From: Bacteriovoracaceae bacterium
GTDB taxonomy: Bacteria > Bdellovibrionota > Bacteriovoracia > Bacteriovoracales > Bacteriovoracaceae
Length of the DNA stretch: 64,000 nucleotides
NCBI GenBank assembly: GCA_013141065.1
Contig: JABFRR010000001.1
Span: 62,001 to 126,000 of the forward strand
Direction of reading: 5' to 3'
The notes beneath the pieces are model-generated. The model ran no database searches and had not been told where the DNA came from. It worked only from the letters and a program-made list of their open reading frames with translations. The translations under genes were made by a program, and so were the position numbers. Below are positions 28,261-37,363 of this stretch, piece after piece; position 1 is the first letter of the stretch; the number at the start of each line of letters is the position of its first letter.

Positions 28261-31157
28261 TGATGAAAAAGAATTTACGCTTAACTTATTGCTTTAGTTT
28301 TTGCTTGCTCCTTACTGTCTTTAGCAAGCCTTCTGTTACACATGCCGATGTAGAACAAAGAAGGACCGAGTTATTTAAAGTACTCGATGAAGAATTAAGG
28401 GAAGTCACAAGACTTAATAAACAAATTGGGGCCCAGAGACCAGATTTGATGTTAAGAATGGCGCAAGTCCTTTTAGAAAAAGCCCGTTTACTCAAGGATC
28501 AAGAAACTCAAAAAATCTTAGAAATACCTAGTTCCCAAAGAGAAAAGGTGAATAGAGACACTTATTATAAAGAATCGAAAAGATATTTTGATCAAGCTCA
28601 GAAAACAGTTTTGGTATTACTTAAAAAATTTCCTAAGTATAATGAGAAAGGCGATGCATATTATATTCTTGCTTATAATGCAAAAGAGTTAAAACAAGAA
28701 GAACAGTCAAAAAAGTTTTTTCAAAAAGCCTTAGATGAGTCTCGTAGTGGTTCGATTGTCGCAGATAAATCAAGAATTGCTCTTGCTGAAATTTATTTTA
28801 ATAAAGGATCATTTGATAAATCGATGACTCTCTATGAAATCGCTTTAAAAAATAAGCGTGATAAGTGGTGGACCAAAGATGCTTTTAATTTAGCTTGGTC
28901 ATATTTTAAAATGGGTCGTTATGACAAAGCCATAAATACAATGACTGAGTCGTATGAATTATCGAAAAGCAGTAACTATATTGATATGTCGAAAAGTATC
29001 GAAAGAGACTTAGCGTTCTTTTACACTGAAGCCGGAAAATCAAATGAGGCAATTGCATTTTATAAAAAGAACGGAAAAAGTGTTTCCGATATTATGTTAA
29101 AAGTAGGCCGTTACTTAAAAACACAAGGAAAATTTGCAGCCGCAGAAAAGACCCTTGGAGATGCATTACAGTATAAAACTAGTGAGAAAGAAGAAATTGA
29201 GCTTAATGTTGAACTCATCAGCTTGTATGAAAAATTTGGACGTGATCAAAAACATCTTGAAACTTCTAGAGCATTGACGGCCCAGTTTTCAAAAGGAAAT
29301 TTAAATCCTGAACAAATAGAAATCGTGAAGTTTAATGTTGATAAACTATCGGCTTTGATTCAACAGCAATTAGTTGCAAAAACTTATGAAAATCAGTCTG
29401 AAGTGAGAGAGAGTAAGGCAGAGGCAGCTCGTGAATATTTTATGATGAGTGCACAATTGTCGCCTGAGAAGTCACAACTTGCATACTTCCATGCTGGAGA
29501 AACATATTATTCAATCGGTAAATTTGATAGGGCAATTCCGTTATATGCAGAAGCAATAAAAAGAGCACAATCAAACAAAGACAAAGGGATTGAATCTCAG
29601 GCCAGCAATGCCATGATGGTTTCACTAGGGAAAAATGTTAACCAAAAGACATCTGAAGAATTTTTAATTCCTGCTTACGAAAGTTTTCTCTCTGTTAATC
29701 CAAAAGGTGAGAAATCTAGCGTAGTTTATCAGCGTCTTTTTTCTACTCATATGCAAAAGAAGAACATTGCTGAATCTGAAAAAGTTTTAATGAGATATAA
29801 AGAAAATTTTCCATCTGAATCTGAAACACAAGAAAAGATGTTGGCACAAGTGATGGATCATTATCGATCGACAGGAAATAAAGTTGCTCTTGGAAACTGG
29901 GCGCGAAGAATTGAAAGTGGTGAATTTAAAGTTAATCCAGAATATGCTCAAAAAGTGAAAACACTAATCTTGGGTATGCAGTTTGAAAAAGTCGAGCAGG
30001 CCAGTGTGAAAGGTGATAAACGTGGAGCTCTTAAGGGTTATTTACAAATTTATAAAGCTCCTGAAACAGATAATGAAGCTAAAAAAACTGCAGCTTATAA
30101 TATTGCTGTTTTATTTTATGAAACTGGAGATTGGAAACAGATGTATGCCTGGGCAGATCGTGCTGTAAGCATGATGGGCGCAGCGGATGCAGTTAAATTT
30201 GAAAAAGATTTCATTCTTTTTACAACAGATTTATTTCAAAGAAGACAATTTGCAGAATCGGCAGCATTGAGTGAAAAAGTTTTAGATAAAATTTGCACAA
30301 GCACATCTAAAAATACGAGAACTTTTTTTAAAAATGCCAATGTCATATATTTAGCCGACAAACAATTTGATAAAAGCTTAAGCCTACTTAATAAAGCTCC
30401 TAAATGTGGTTTAGGCAACGACATCATTCTACCAGGATATATGGATCATTTAAATGAGCTGGCAGCTTCAAATAAATGGGGTTCATTCAATGAAGTCATA
30501 AAAAAATTAGAAGCTTCTAAGGAATTGTGGCCACAATTGATTTATCCTTCTGGACTCTTGGCGAATGAACTAGAAAGTATAGGAAGAGTGGAGGATGCTC
30601 AAAAAGTAAGATCTAAAATGCTTACATATTTGGAAACAGCTTTAAAATCCAAAATGGATTTACCATTAGAAGCACTTGATGCAGTTTCACTTTTAAGGTT
30701 AGCCGCGCTTGAGGAGCAAGTCAAAAAAATGAATTCAATTAAGCTAGGTTTTCCTGAATCGGAATGGAATAAAAACTTGAAAAGCAAATTTGTATTGCTA
30801 GATAAAATTACGACTGAAGCCATTTCAATTGCGGAGCTTGGTTCTGGAATTGGTATTGTAAAAGCTTATCGCATCCTAGTAGAAGGGCATGAAGCTCTCA
30901 AGCTTGAGATGACTAGCTTCACTCCTGAGGGGAAATCTGCAGAGTACGTAAGTTCATTTAAAAAAGGAATGCAAGGTCTCGCTAATCCACTTGAAAAGCA
31001 AGCTAATGAATTTCGAATGACTGCAATTAAGAAAATTGAAAAAGAAAATATTCTTTCAACTGATAACTCTTGGTTCTTAGTGAGAAATGTTCAAGTCATT
31101 CCAGAGTCCTTTAATGAATCTGGAAGCATCCTGATGGATAAGGCCGGTGCCCAATGA
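28257..31157 (+). CDS. Large secreted TPR-repeat protein
   Basis: 966 aa with a signal peptide (cleavage near VTHA, about residue 31), then many tetratricopeptide repeats: for example GDAYYILAYNAKELKQEEQS, ALAEIYFNKGSFDKSMTLYE, FNLAWSYFKMGRYDKAIN and YFHAGETYYSIGKFDRAIPLY. No enzymatic motif is seen. Such long periplasmic TPR proteins act as scaffolds; in myxobacteria the comparable AglT/GltD-E-type proteins belong to the gliding machinery (family knowledge; the link is inference). Three ATG codons in a row occur at the start; the first overlaps the preceding stop. Confidence 0.75.
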   Translation: MMMKKNLRLTYCFSFCLLLTVFSKPSVTHADVEQRRTELFKVLDEELREVTRLNKQIGAQRPDLMLRMAQVLLEKARLLKDQETQKILEIPSSQREKVNRDTYYKESKRYFDQAQKTVLVLLKKFPKYNEKGDAYYILAYNAKELKQEEQSKKFFQKALDESRSGSIVADKSRIALAEIYFNKGSFDKSMTLYEIALKNKRDKWWTKDAFNLAWSYFKMGRYDKAINTMTESYELSKSSNYIDMSKSIERDLAFFYTEAGKSNEAIAFYKKNGKSVSDIMLKVGRYLKTQGKFAAAEKTLGDALQYKTSEKEEIELNVELISLYEKFGRDQKHLETSRALTAQFSKGNLNPEQIEIVKFNVDKLSALIQQQLVAKTYENQSEVRESKAEAAREYFMMSAQLSPEKSQLAYFHAGETYYSIGKFDRAIPLYAEAIKRAQSNKDKGIESQASNAMMVSLGKNVNQKTSEEFLIPAYESFLSVNPKGEKSSVVYQRLFSTHMQKKNIAESEKVLMRYKENFPSESETQEKMLAQVMDHYRSTGNKVALGNWARRIESGEFKVNPEYAQKVKTLILGMQFEKVEQASVKGDKRGALKGYLQIYKAPETDNEAKKTAAYNIAVLFYETGDWKQMYAWADRAVSMMGAADAVKFEKDFILFTTDLFQRRQFAESAALSEKVLDKICTSTSKNTRTFFKNANVIYLADKQFDKSLSLLNKAPKCGLGNDIILPGYMDHLNELAASNKWGSFNEVIKKLEASKELWPQLIYPSGLLANELESIGRVEDAQKVRSKMLTYLETALKSKMDLPLEALDAVSLLRLAALEEQVKKMNSIKLGFPESEWNKNLKSKFVLLDKITTEAISIAELGSGIGIVKAYRILVEGHEALKLEMTSFTPEGKSAEYVSSFKKGMQGLANPLEKQANEFRMTAIKKIEKENILSTDNSWFLVRNVQVIPESFNESGSILMDKAGAQ

Positions 31158-32089
31158 AAATAATACTTCCTCTTTTACTTGTTTTATCAGCGTGCTCTAC
31201 AGTAGAAGATTCTAAAGTGACTATGAAAAAGTCACCTACCAATCGCAATGTAAGTTCGACAGAAGAAGATTTATCATGGGTTGAAGATTTAGACTTCAAT
31301 AAAAAGAATGAAGAAAAATATCAAGCCGATAAAGACGAATTTAATTTTTCTTCTAACGAAATTGCTGAAAATGCACTTTTAAAAGAAACACTTTCAATGT
31401 TGAGTCCGGCTAAATTAGAAGAAACCGTCAAAAAAACAAATGATTCTCTCGTGAAAATCAATGCTCGATGCTATCAAGGAAAATTTGATGAAGCTTTTAA
31501 AATAGCAGACGAAGAATACGAAAAATTTAAAAAGAATACCAGCTATTGGAATCAGATAGGAACGTGTTATTTTTTAAAATTGGATTATGCAAAGGCGATT
31601 TTATTTTATAATAAATCAAGAGACCTTGATGCTAAGTATATCCCACCAGTCAATAATTTAGGAGTTGTATACCAAAAACAAGGTAAATTTCAAAAAGCCT
31701 TAGCAGCTTTTAAATTGGCTTCTGATCTTAATAATTTTTCAATCACTCCTACTTATAATCTTGCACAACTTTATTTACAATTTGGTACAGTAGGCAAAGC
31801 ATTACCTGTTTTTCAAGCGCTTTATAAGAAAAGTCCCAACGATATTTCAGTTGCCACATCATATGCTACAGCTTTGTTAATCAAGGGTGACTATCAAGCT
31901 GCAGTCGATATTTACACAAAATTGAATAAGGCTACATTGTCTAGACCTGCAGTAGGTCTTAACTACGCCCTTACCCTTAAATATTTAAACAGACCAGTGG
32001 ATGCTCAAACTGTTTTTGCTAACGTAACTGGAGCGACAGGATCACAGGCAGAGTATGCTTCTAAAGTTGAAGCATTTATTAGGAATTAA
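31154..32089 (+). CDS. TPR-repeat lipoprotein
   Basis: 311 aa. The lipobox LSAC lies at residues 11-14, so the protein is lipid-anchored in the periplasm. After an acidic, Lys-rich linker come several clear TPR units: YWNQIGTCYFLKLDYAKAIL, PVNNLGVVYQKQGKFQKALA and PTYNLAQLYLQFGTVGKALP. It is coupled to the upstream TPR gene by an ATGA overlap. Likely a partner of the same envelope complex. Confidence 0.8.
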   Translation: MKIILPLLLVLSACSTVEDSKVTMKKSPTNRNVSSTEEDLSWVEDLDFNKKNEEKYQADKDEFNFSSNEIAENALLKETLSMLSPAKLEETVKKTNDSLVKINARCYQGKFDEAFKIADEEYEKFKKNTSYWNQIGTCYFLKLDYAKAILFYNKSRDLDAKYIPPVNNLGVVYQKQGKFQKALAAFKLASDLNNFSITPTYNLAQLYLQFGTVGKALPVFQALYKKSPNDISVATSYATALLIKGDYQAAVDIYTKLNKATLSRPAVGLNYALTLKYLNRPVDAQTVFANVTGATGSQAEYASKVEAFIRN

Positions 32090-32090
32090 A

Positions 32091-32402
32091 ATGATGAAAA
32101 AAACTATGATGATTTTCTTTTCGATGATTTCTTTATCAATTTCATTTTCCTCGACGAGCTTTGCTCAAGATGCTCAAGATATAAAAGATGGCCAGGTCGT
32201 TATGAAAGGTGGAAAAAAAATTATCTATTCGTATAAACAATATGAAAAATTTGATTTTGATGATCTCAACATTGAAGGTGACACAGGCACACCTAGTGAC
32301 TTATCAATTTCACCTATTCATGAAAAACGCTTTACGAATAGACTTCCCTATAGACGTTCATTTACCGTAGAAATCAAAAAAGGCATTGAACGCGTCCGCT
32401 AA
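32091..32402 (+). CDS. Small secreted protein, possibly CglF-like
   Basis: 103 aa from ATG 32091, chosen because AGGA (32081-32084) precedes it and the upstream stop ends at 32089. The signal peptide ends near STSFAQ. The mature part carries KFDFDDLNIEGDTGTP and, near the end, EKRFTNRLPYRRSFTVEIK. This pattern (DF-E/D-D-x-x-I-x-G, later basic-Phe and R-x-x-F-x-x-E-I/L) recalls the small CglF-type gliding proteins of myxobacteria, recalled from memory, so treat it as a hint. Last gene of the barrel/TPR operon. Confidence 0.55.
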   Translation: MMKKTMMIFFSMISLSISFSSTSFAQDAQDIKDGQVVMKGGKKIIYSYKQYEKFDFDDLNIEGDTGTPSDLSISPIHEKRFTNRLPYRRSFTVEIKKGIERVR

Positions 32403-32526
32403 GTCGCCCTTCTCGTCTTTCTCGTATTTTGTCTCATATGACAGTTTTTATTGGCGGAGAATTTTACTCTTTTTTCACTTATTCAATTACTTAAGCTTCT
32501 TACTAAGAAGAACCTAGACTTAAGTG

Positions 32527-32532
32527 TATAAT
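32527..32532 (+). promoter_or_regulatory. Consensus -10 box implying a leaderless transcript
   Basis: TATAAT at 32527-32532, preceded directly by TG, ends 7 bases before the ATG at 32540. No ribosome-binding site is present, so transcription should start at or next to the start codon. No good -35 box is seen at the usual distance. Confidence 0.5.
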
Positions 32533-32539
32533 AACACCC

Positions 32540-32998
32540 ATGGGACTAATAGATAGGATACCGACATTAACGGGACTGCAGTTAACACGAATTAAGTTTG
32601 TTTTGTTAATGGCTTTCTCTCTTTTATTGTTATTACAGGCACTCATTGGCTTTCAGTCATTCGAAGATTATCTCATTGGCCTGGTTTATATTCTTTTTCT
32701 CAATGATCTATACATTAAAATTAAACGAACCGACCTAACTCATTTTAATAATGAAAGAATGAAAAGATCAGTGATGTCAGTCTTCTTTTTAGTACTCTTT
32801 TTAATGACTTTTTTATTGGATGAACTCAACGTTACGAATGCCGTGAGACTCTACATTTATAAGCTAGGGTTCATGTTGTGGGCCCAGATTTTTTTACTGG
32901 ATGCTTTTATAAACTACCGTCAAACCCAACAAAAGAGCTGGCTCATCATAACGAATATGGCAGTGCTCTTAATTGTCTTTGGAGCCTTTGCTGTCTAA
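32540..32998 (+). CDS. Small integral membrane protein of unknown function
   Basis: Not recognised. 152 aa with four predicted membrane helices (about residues 20-38, 42-58, 75-93, 127-150) and short charged loops (KIKRTDLTHFNNERMKRS). No enzyme or transporter motif. A TATAAT box 7 bases before the ATG and absence of a ribosome-binding site suggest leaderless expression. Convergent with gmhA, which ends 10 bases away. Confidence 0.65.
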   Translation: MGLIDRIPTLTGLQLTRIKFVLLMAFSLLLLLQALIGFQSFEDYLIGLVYILFLNDLYIKIKRTDLTHFNNERMKRSVMSVFFLVLFLMTFLLDELNVTNAVRLYIYKLGFMLWAQIFLLDAFINYRQTQQKSWLIITNMAVLLIVFGAFAV

Positions 32999-33008
32999 AA
33001 GATCGCTA

Positions 33009-33584
33009 TTAATAATTTTCTGGAAATAATTTTCTTTCAATTCCTTCAATGAAAATGTGAATACATTTTATGTGAACTTCTTGAATTCGATCACTGATTG
33101 TTGAATCAACTACGATAGATAAATCGACCATGTCTTTTAATTTTCCGCCACCTTTACCCAAAAGACCAACAACCTTCATTCCTCTTTTCTTGGCAGCTTC
33201 AACAGCTAAAATAACATTGGGAGAATTTCCAGAAGTTGAGATCGCGAGCAAGATATCGCCTTGATTTCCCCAGGCTTCTAGATAGCGAGAGAAAATAAAA
33301 TCATACCCGTAGTCATTTGAAACACAGGTTATGTGAGAGGAGTCATTGATTGCCATGGCAGCTAAGGGCTTTCTTTCTTTTCTGAAGCGACCTGTAAGCT
33401 CTTCAGCGAAGTGCATAGCATCGCACATAGACCCGCCATTTCCACAACTAAAGATTCGACCATTTTGATGATAGGCTTCGACCATCAAATTGATGGCCGA
33501 ATTAATTTTGTCAGTATTTTCTTTGTTCTCAACAAAAGAGCTTAATGTTTTTTGAGCGTCTTTTAATGATTCAAGAATGAACAT
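33009..33584 (-). CDS. gmhA: Sedoheptulose-7-phosphate isomerase (phosphoheptose isomerase)
   Basis: SIS-domain enzyme for the first step of ADP-heptose synthesis for the LPS inner core. Family features: FSCGNGGSMCDAMHFAEELTG (about residues 41-61), LLAISTSGNSPNV (about 114) and the C-terminal EVHIKCIHIFIEGIE helix with the metal-binding Glu/His. Length 191 aa is normal. It follows trxA after 3 bases and is probably on the same mRNA. It implies heptose-containing LPS. Confidence 0.92.
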   Translation of the reverse strand: MFILESLKDAQKTLSSFVENKENTDKINSAINLMVEAYHQNGRIFSCGNGGSMCDAMHFAEELTGRFRKERKPLAAMAINDSSHITCVSNDYGYDFIFSRYLEAWGNQGDILLAISTSGNSPNVILAVEAAKKRGMKVVGLLGKGGGKLKDMVDLSIVVDSTISDRIQEVHIKCIHIFIEGIERKLFPENY

Positions 33585-33587
33585 AGA

Positions 33588-33911
33588 TTACGCCATCTCT
33601 TCTAATGATTTTTTAATTTCGTCTTTTGCTTGAACACCAACAAGTGTTTTAGCAGCTTGACCATTTTTGAAAAAAATCATTGTTGGGATTCCACGTATTC
33701 CATATTTTTGAGCCAACTCAGGATTGTCATCAACGTTGACTTTTACAATTTGAGCTTTATCACCTAATTCACGAGCAACATCGTCAAGAATTGGACCCAA
33801 TACTCTACAAGGACCACACCACTCGGCCCAGAAATCTACTAATACTGGTTTTTCCGATTTAAGAACGTCTGCTTCAAAGTGCGCTACATCTGTCTTGTTT
33901 ACTGATCCCAC
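33588..33911 (-). CDS. trxA: Thioredoxin
   Basis: Cytoplasmic disulfide reductant. The active site WAEWCGPC is at about residues 29-36, followed by the cis-Pro segment GIRGIPTMIFFKNG. 107 aa, normal length. The start is GTG at 33911, supported by AAGGAG six bases upstream. First gene of a trxA-gmhA pair, divergent from the RDD gene. Confidence 0.95.
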   Translation of the reverse strand: MGSVNKTDVAHFEADVLKSEKPVLVDFWAEWCGPCRVLGPILDDVARELGDKAQIVKVNVDDNPELAQKYGIRGIPTMIFFKNGQAAKTLVGVQAKDEIKKSLEEMA

Positions 33912-34009
33912 TAGGAACTCCTTTTTATTTTATCTTATCTTAGCCTACATCAAATACAGGTGAAAACCTAAAAATGCACTGCCTTGCCATTGTCTTAGTT
34001 TCATTTTCT

Positions 34010-34038
34010 TTGCCATTTCTCCAGTGTGTCACTAAGAT
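34010..34038 (+). promoter_or_regulatory. Sigma-70-type promoter giving a leaderless mRNA (RDD-polA)
   Basis: TTGCCA (34010-34015), a 17-base spacer, TAAGAT (34033-34038), then six bases to the ATG at 34045. With the usual start site about seven bases after the -10 box, the mRNA would begin at the start codon. No ribosome-binding site is present. Confidence 0.7.
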
Positions 34039-34044
34039 TAATTT

Positions 34045-34548
34045 ATGGATAGAAAGTATCTATTAGAAAAAGCCATTCGTGTCGCAAAACTCACTCGCTT
34101 GATAGCGAAGGCCATCGATTTATTTATTGTGGTGTGTTTTTCTATTTGGTTTTATCCATTGGGTTTAGTGCTGGGAATTATTTATTTGTCTCTGTGCGAC
34201 GGAATGAGTAATGGCCAATCGGCCGGAAAAAAATTTATGGGCTTCGCTGTCAAGTCACTTGAAGATGGCTCTCCGTGTTCATACCGTCAGTCAATTATTC
34301 GCAACCTTCCTTTTACACTCCCTTTGATGGTTGTACTGGTTTTACAAATTGTGGGACTTATTTTAGGGGCAATTTTGGGAATCGTTCTCATTGGTTTTGA
34401 ACTCTATCTTCTCTATAATCTTGACTCGGGTCATCGCCTTGGTGATGTCATGGCCGACACCTCAGTAATGGCCAACGATGACAATTTTGCAGGTGTGAAA
34501 AATAGAAAGACAAGTTGGTTTACTTCGAATACAACTGGTTCTATCTAG
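34045..34548 (+). CDS. RDD family membrane protein
   Basis: 167 aa. The family hallmarks are a first helix after a basic N-terminus with an R...D pair (LTRLIAKAIDLFIVV), the GQSAGKKFMGFAVKSLEDG segment, and the final HRLGDVMADTSVM with the conserved Gly-Asp. About four membrane helices. Function of the family is not well defined; some are linked to transport or ion homeostasis. It reads into polA, whose start is 24 bases beyond this stop. Confidence 0.8.
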   Translation: MDRKYLLEKAIRVAKLTRLIAKAIDLFIVVCFSIWFYPLGLVLGIIYLSLCDGMSNGQSAGKKFMGFAVKSLEDGSPCSYRQSIIRNLPFTLPLMVVLVLQIVGLILGAILGIVLIGFELYLLYNLDSGHRLGDVMADTSVMANDDNFAGVKNRKTSWFTSNTTGSI

Positions 34549-34571
34549 AACCATCTTTCGAGGAACGGGTC

Positions 34572-37238
34572 ATGTCAAAAAAACGTCTGATAATCGTCGA
34601 CGTCTCTAACTTTATTTTCCGAGCTTTTTTTGCCATTCGACCTATGCATTCCCCTGATGGAACGCCAACGAATGCAGTTTATGGCATGCTGACAATGCTT
34701 TTAAAGTTATTGGCAGATCACAGGCCGACCCATTTTTTTTTAGCGAGAGATACCAAAGGCGGGAACTTTCGCCACGAGCTTTATGAAAATTACAAGGCCA
34801 ATCGCTCAGCACCTCCCGATGACCTCATTCCTCAATTTGCACTCATAGATCAATTGATTCAAAAAATGAATTTGCCAACTTTTTCACACGATAACTATGA
34901 AGCCGATGACATTATTGGATCTGCTTGTGTGCAATGGAAAGAAGAGTTTGATGAAATTTTTATTGCCTCGGGTGATAAGGATCTTATGCAATTTGTGGGA
35001 GGCAATACTAAGCTTCTGGATACCATGAAAGATAAACTTTATACGCCGGAAGATGTCTTCGAAAAAATGGGTGTAAAGCCTGAGCAAATTGTCGATTATC
35101 TTTCTATCGTTGGAGACACTTCGGATAATATTCCAGGGATGAAAGGTATTGGTGCAGTTGGTGCAGCTAAACTTTTAGCTGAATATGGAACATTAGAAAA
35201 TATTATTGCTCACCGTGAAGAATTAAAAGGTAAAAAAGTCATTGAAGCTTTCACCGAACATTTGGAAACAGGACTTTTATCAAAGAAGTTAGTTCAAATT
35301 GTGACCTCAGTCGATATTGGGCATACACCTGAAGAAACTGCAGTGCATTTTTATCCAACGAATGAATTGAGTGAATTTTTAAAAGACCTTGGTTTCAAAT
35401 CAATCTTAGTTAAACTTCAAGATATGCGTTTTCAACATCATTTAGGCAAGGAAATGGATAAACGTATTGATTCAAGTCACAATGGAGGAAATGAAGTTCT
35501 AGGAAGTGATCTTTTTAAAACACCAGAAAAATCCAATGTGAATTTGATCGAAGTAGATGAACACAACTATGAAGAAGTGATGGGACTCGCTTTGGCAGGC
35601 CCTGAGTTGGCGCTTCATTGCCTTTATAACTCCGATGATATTTATGCTCGAAAAATAACCAGAATTTATTTCTCTCAATATGCTGAGACAGTCTATACAA
35701 TTGATTCAAACTTAGTTGACGTGGCGATTAAAAAGATTTGGAATACTCCATCGATCGAAGTTATTGGGGATAATCTTAAAAGAGATTATGTTCACTCTTT
35801 AATTAATAAAATTGATTATACTTCTAAATATTTTGATATATGCCTAGCTCATTTTAACATCAATACTAACACTAAACATGACCTAGATTGGCTCGCAAAA
35901 GAATTTTTACAAACGGAATTTAGTGCCGACGAACATCTTGCTAATGCAGAACGCTCACAATCTCTTTTATTATTGGCAAAACTTTTTAAAACCAAAATGA
36001 GTAGTCTCAACCTCTCTGAAATTTATCAATCGATAGATTTAAATATAATTCCAGTCCTGGCAAAAATGGAAAGAGAAGGGATTTCATTAAATGTTAATTT
36101 TCTTCGCGAATTTGAAGTTGAATTATCTCTTGAAATGAAAAAGTGTGAAGCAGAAATTTTTAAAATTGCAGGAGAGGAAATTAATCTCAATTCACCTAAA
36201 CAAGTAGGTGTGTTACTTTTTGAAAAACTCAATTTGCCGCCGATTAAAAAAACCAAAACAGGTTATTCAACAGATGCAGAAGTTTTAGAAGAATTAGAAG
36301 GGATGAATATTAGTGAAATTCCAGGAATGCTTCTGACTCATCGAGAGTATGGAAAAATTCTTTCTACATACGTTAAAGCCCTCCCTGAATTAGTCAATGC
36401 GACCACTAAAAGAATTCACACGAATTACAATTTAACAGTAGCCCAAACTGGAAGATTGTCATCCACCAATCCCAATTTGCAAAATATTCCAGTCAGAAGT
36501 CCGATGGGTGAAAAAGTTCGAAAAGCCTTTATTGCAAAGCCAGGATGGTTACTTTTATCAGCAGATTATTCACAAGTTGAACTTCGTTTATTGGCGCATT
36601 TTTCAGAAGATCCGACGATGTTAAAATCTTTTCAAGATGAAGTTGATATCCATTCTCAAACAGCATCCGAAGTTTTAGATATCCCACTTACTCAAGTCAC
36701 AAAAAATGATAGATCTATGGCAAAAACCGTAAACTTTGGACTTATGTATGGCCAGTCCTCTTTTGGTTTGGCTTCAACATTAAAAATCTCTAGAACTGAA
36801 GCAAAACAATATATTGATAAATATTTTTCTCGCTTCAGCTCAATTAAAACTTTCCTCGATACACTCAAAGATAAAGCCGAGCAAACTGGTTATGCCGAAA
36901 CTTACCACGGGAGAAAAAGATTTCTTCCAGATATTCATTCTCAAAATAGAACGATTAAGGCCCAGGCCGAGCGCATGGCCATCAATAGCCCACTTCAGGG
37001 AACTGCCGCGGATATTATAAAGCTGGCCATGATCAAAATTGACCGTGAGCTGTGCGAGAGAGGCATGAAGTCAAAAATGCTCTTACAGGTTCACGATGAA
37101 CTTATTTTTGAGGTTGAAGAAGATGAATTGGCGGTTATGAAAGACATCGTTCGCCGCGGAATGGAAACAGTCGTAGATCTCAAAGTCCCTCTGAAAGTCG
37201 ATATGGGCATAGGTATCAATTGGTACGATTTAAAGTAA
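34572..37238 (+). CDS. polA: DNA polymerase I
   Basis: Gap-filling polymerase with 5' nuclease. Start ATG 34572 (888 aa) has GAGGA before it; the frame is open upstream but has no better start. The 5' nuclease domain (about 1-290) has NFIFRAFFAI, NYEADDIIG and the helix-hairpin-helix MKGIGAVGAAKLLAEYG. The middle exonuclease-like domain lacks the DxE of Exo I (the region reads ELALHCLYNSDD), so proofreading is probably lost. The polymerase domain has motif A LLSADYSQVELRLLAHF, motif B RSMAKTVNFGLMYG and motif C LLQVHDELIFEV, all intact. Confidence 0.95.
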   Translation: MSKKRLIIVDVSNFIFRAFFAIRPMHSPDGTPTNAVYGMLTMLLKLLADHRPTHFFLARDTKGGNFRHELYENYKANRSAPPDDLIPQFALIDQLIQKMNLPTFSHDNYEADDIIGSACVQWKEEFDEIFIASGDKDLMQFVGGNTKLLDTMKDKLYTPEDVFEKMGVKPEQIVDYLSIVGDTSDNIPGMKGIGAVGAAKLLAEYGTLENIIAHREELKGKKVIEAFTEHLETGLLSKKLVQIVTSVDIGHTPEETAVHFYPTNELSEFLKDLGFKSILVKLQDMRFQHHLGKEMDKRIDSSHNGGNEVLGSDLFKTPEKSNVNLIEVDEHNYEEVMGLALAGPELALHCLYNSDDIYARKITRIYFSQYAETVYTIDSNLVDVAIKKIWNTPSIEVIGDNLKRDYVHSLINKIDYTSKYFDICLAHFNINTNTKHDLDWLAKEFLQTEFSADEHLANAERSQSLLLLAKLFKTKMSSLNLSEIYQSIDLNIIPVLAKMEREGISLNVNFLREFEVELSLEMKKCEAEIFKIAGEEINLNSPKQVGVLLFEKLNLPPIKKTKTGYSTDAEVLEELEGMNISEIPGMLLTHREYGKILSTYVKALPELVNATTKRIHTNYNLTVAQTGRLSSTNPNLQNIPVRSPMGEKVRKAFIAKPGWLLLSADYSQVELRLLAHFSEDPTMLKSFQDEVDIHSQTASEVLDIPLTQVTKNDRSMAKTVNFGLMYGQSSFGLASTLKISRTEAKQYIDKYFSRFSSIKTFLDTLKDKAEQTGYAETYHGRKRFLPDIHSQNRTIKAQAERMAINSPLQGTAADIIKLAMIKIDRELCERGMKSKMLLQVHDELIFEVEEDELAVMKDIVRRGMETVVDLKVPLKVDMGIGINWYDLK

Positions 37239-37268
37239 TGAATGAGAAAAATCTTAAAAATTGCCGCT

Positions 37269-37305
37269 TTGATCTATAAAATATTTTAAAGGATCAACCT
37301 TGACA
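37269..37305 (+). promoter_or_regulatory. Inverted repeat and -35-like box upstream of groES
   Basis: TTGATC (37269-37274) and GATCAA (37292-37297) form an inverted repeat around an AT-rich centre, and TTGACA follows at 37300-37305. I find no good -10 hexamer at 16-18 bases, no CIRCE element and no clear sigma-32 promoter. This may be the control region of the chaperonin operon. Confidence 0.3.
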
Positions 37306-37363
37306 CTGATCTATTCACTATCACATTGTATGAGTAAATTTTTTATCATCCGGAGGAGAGATT

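Noticed and set aside
34515-34571. Upstream extension of polA overlapping the RDD gene
   Set aside because: No ribosome-binding site, and the conserved polA N-terminus begins at 34572 with GAGGA before it.
34732-34741. Run of nine T in polA as a possible slippage site
   Set aside because: Long A/T runs are common in this AT-rich sequence, and polA is not a plausible contingency gene.
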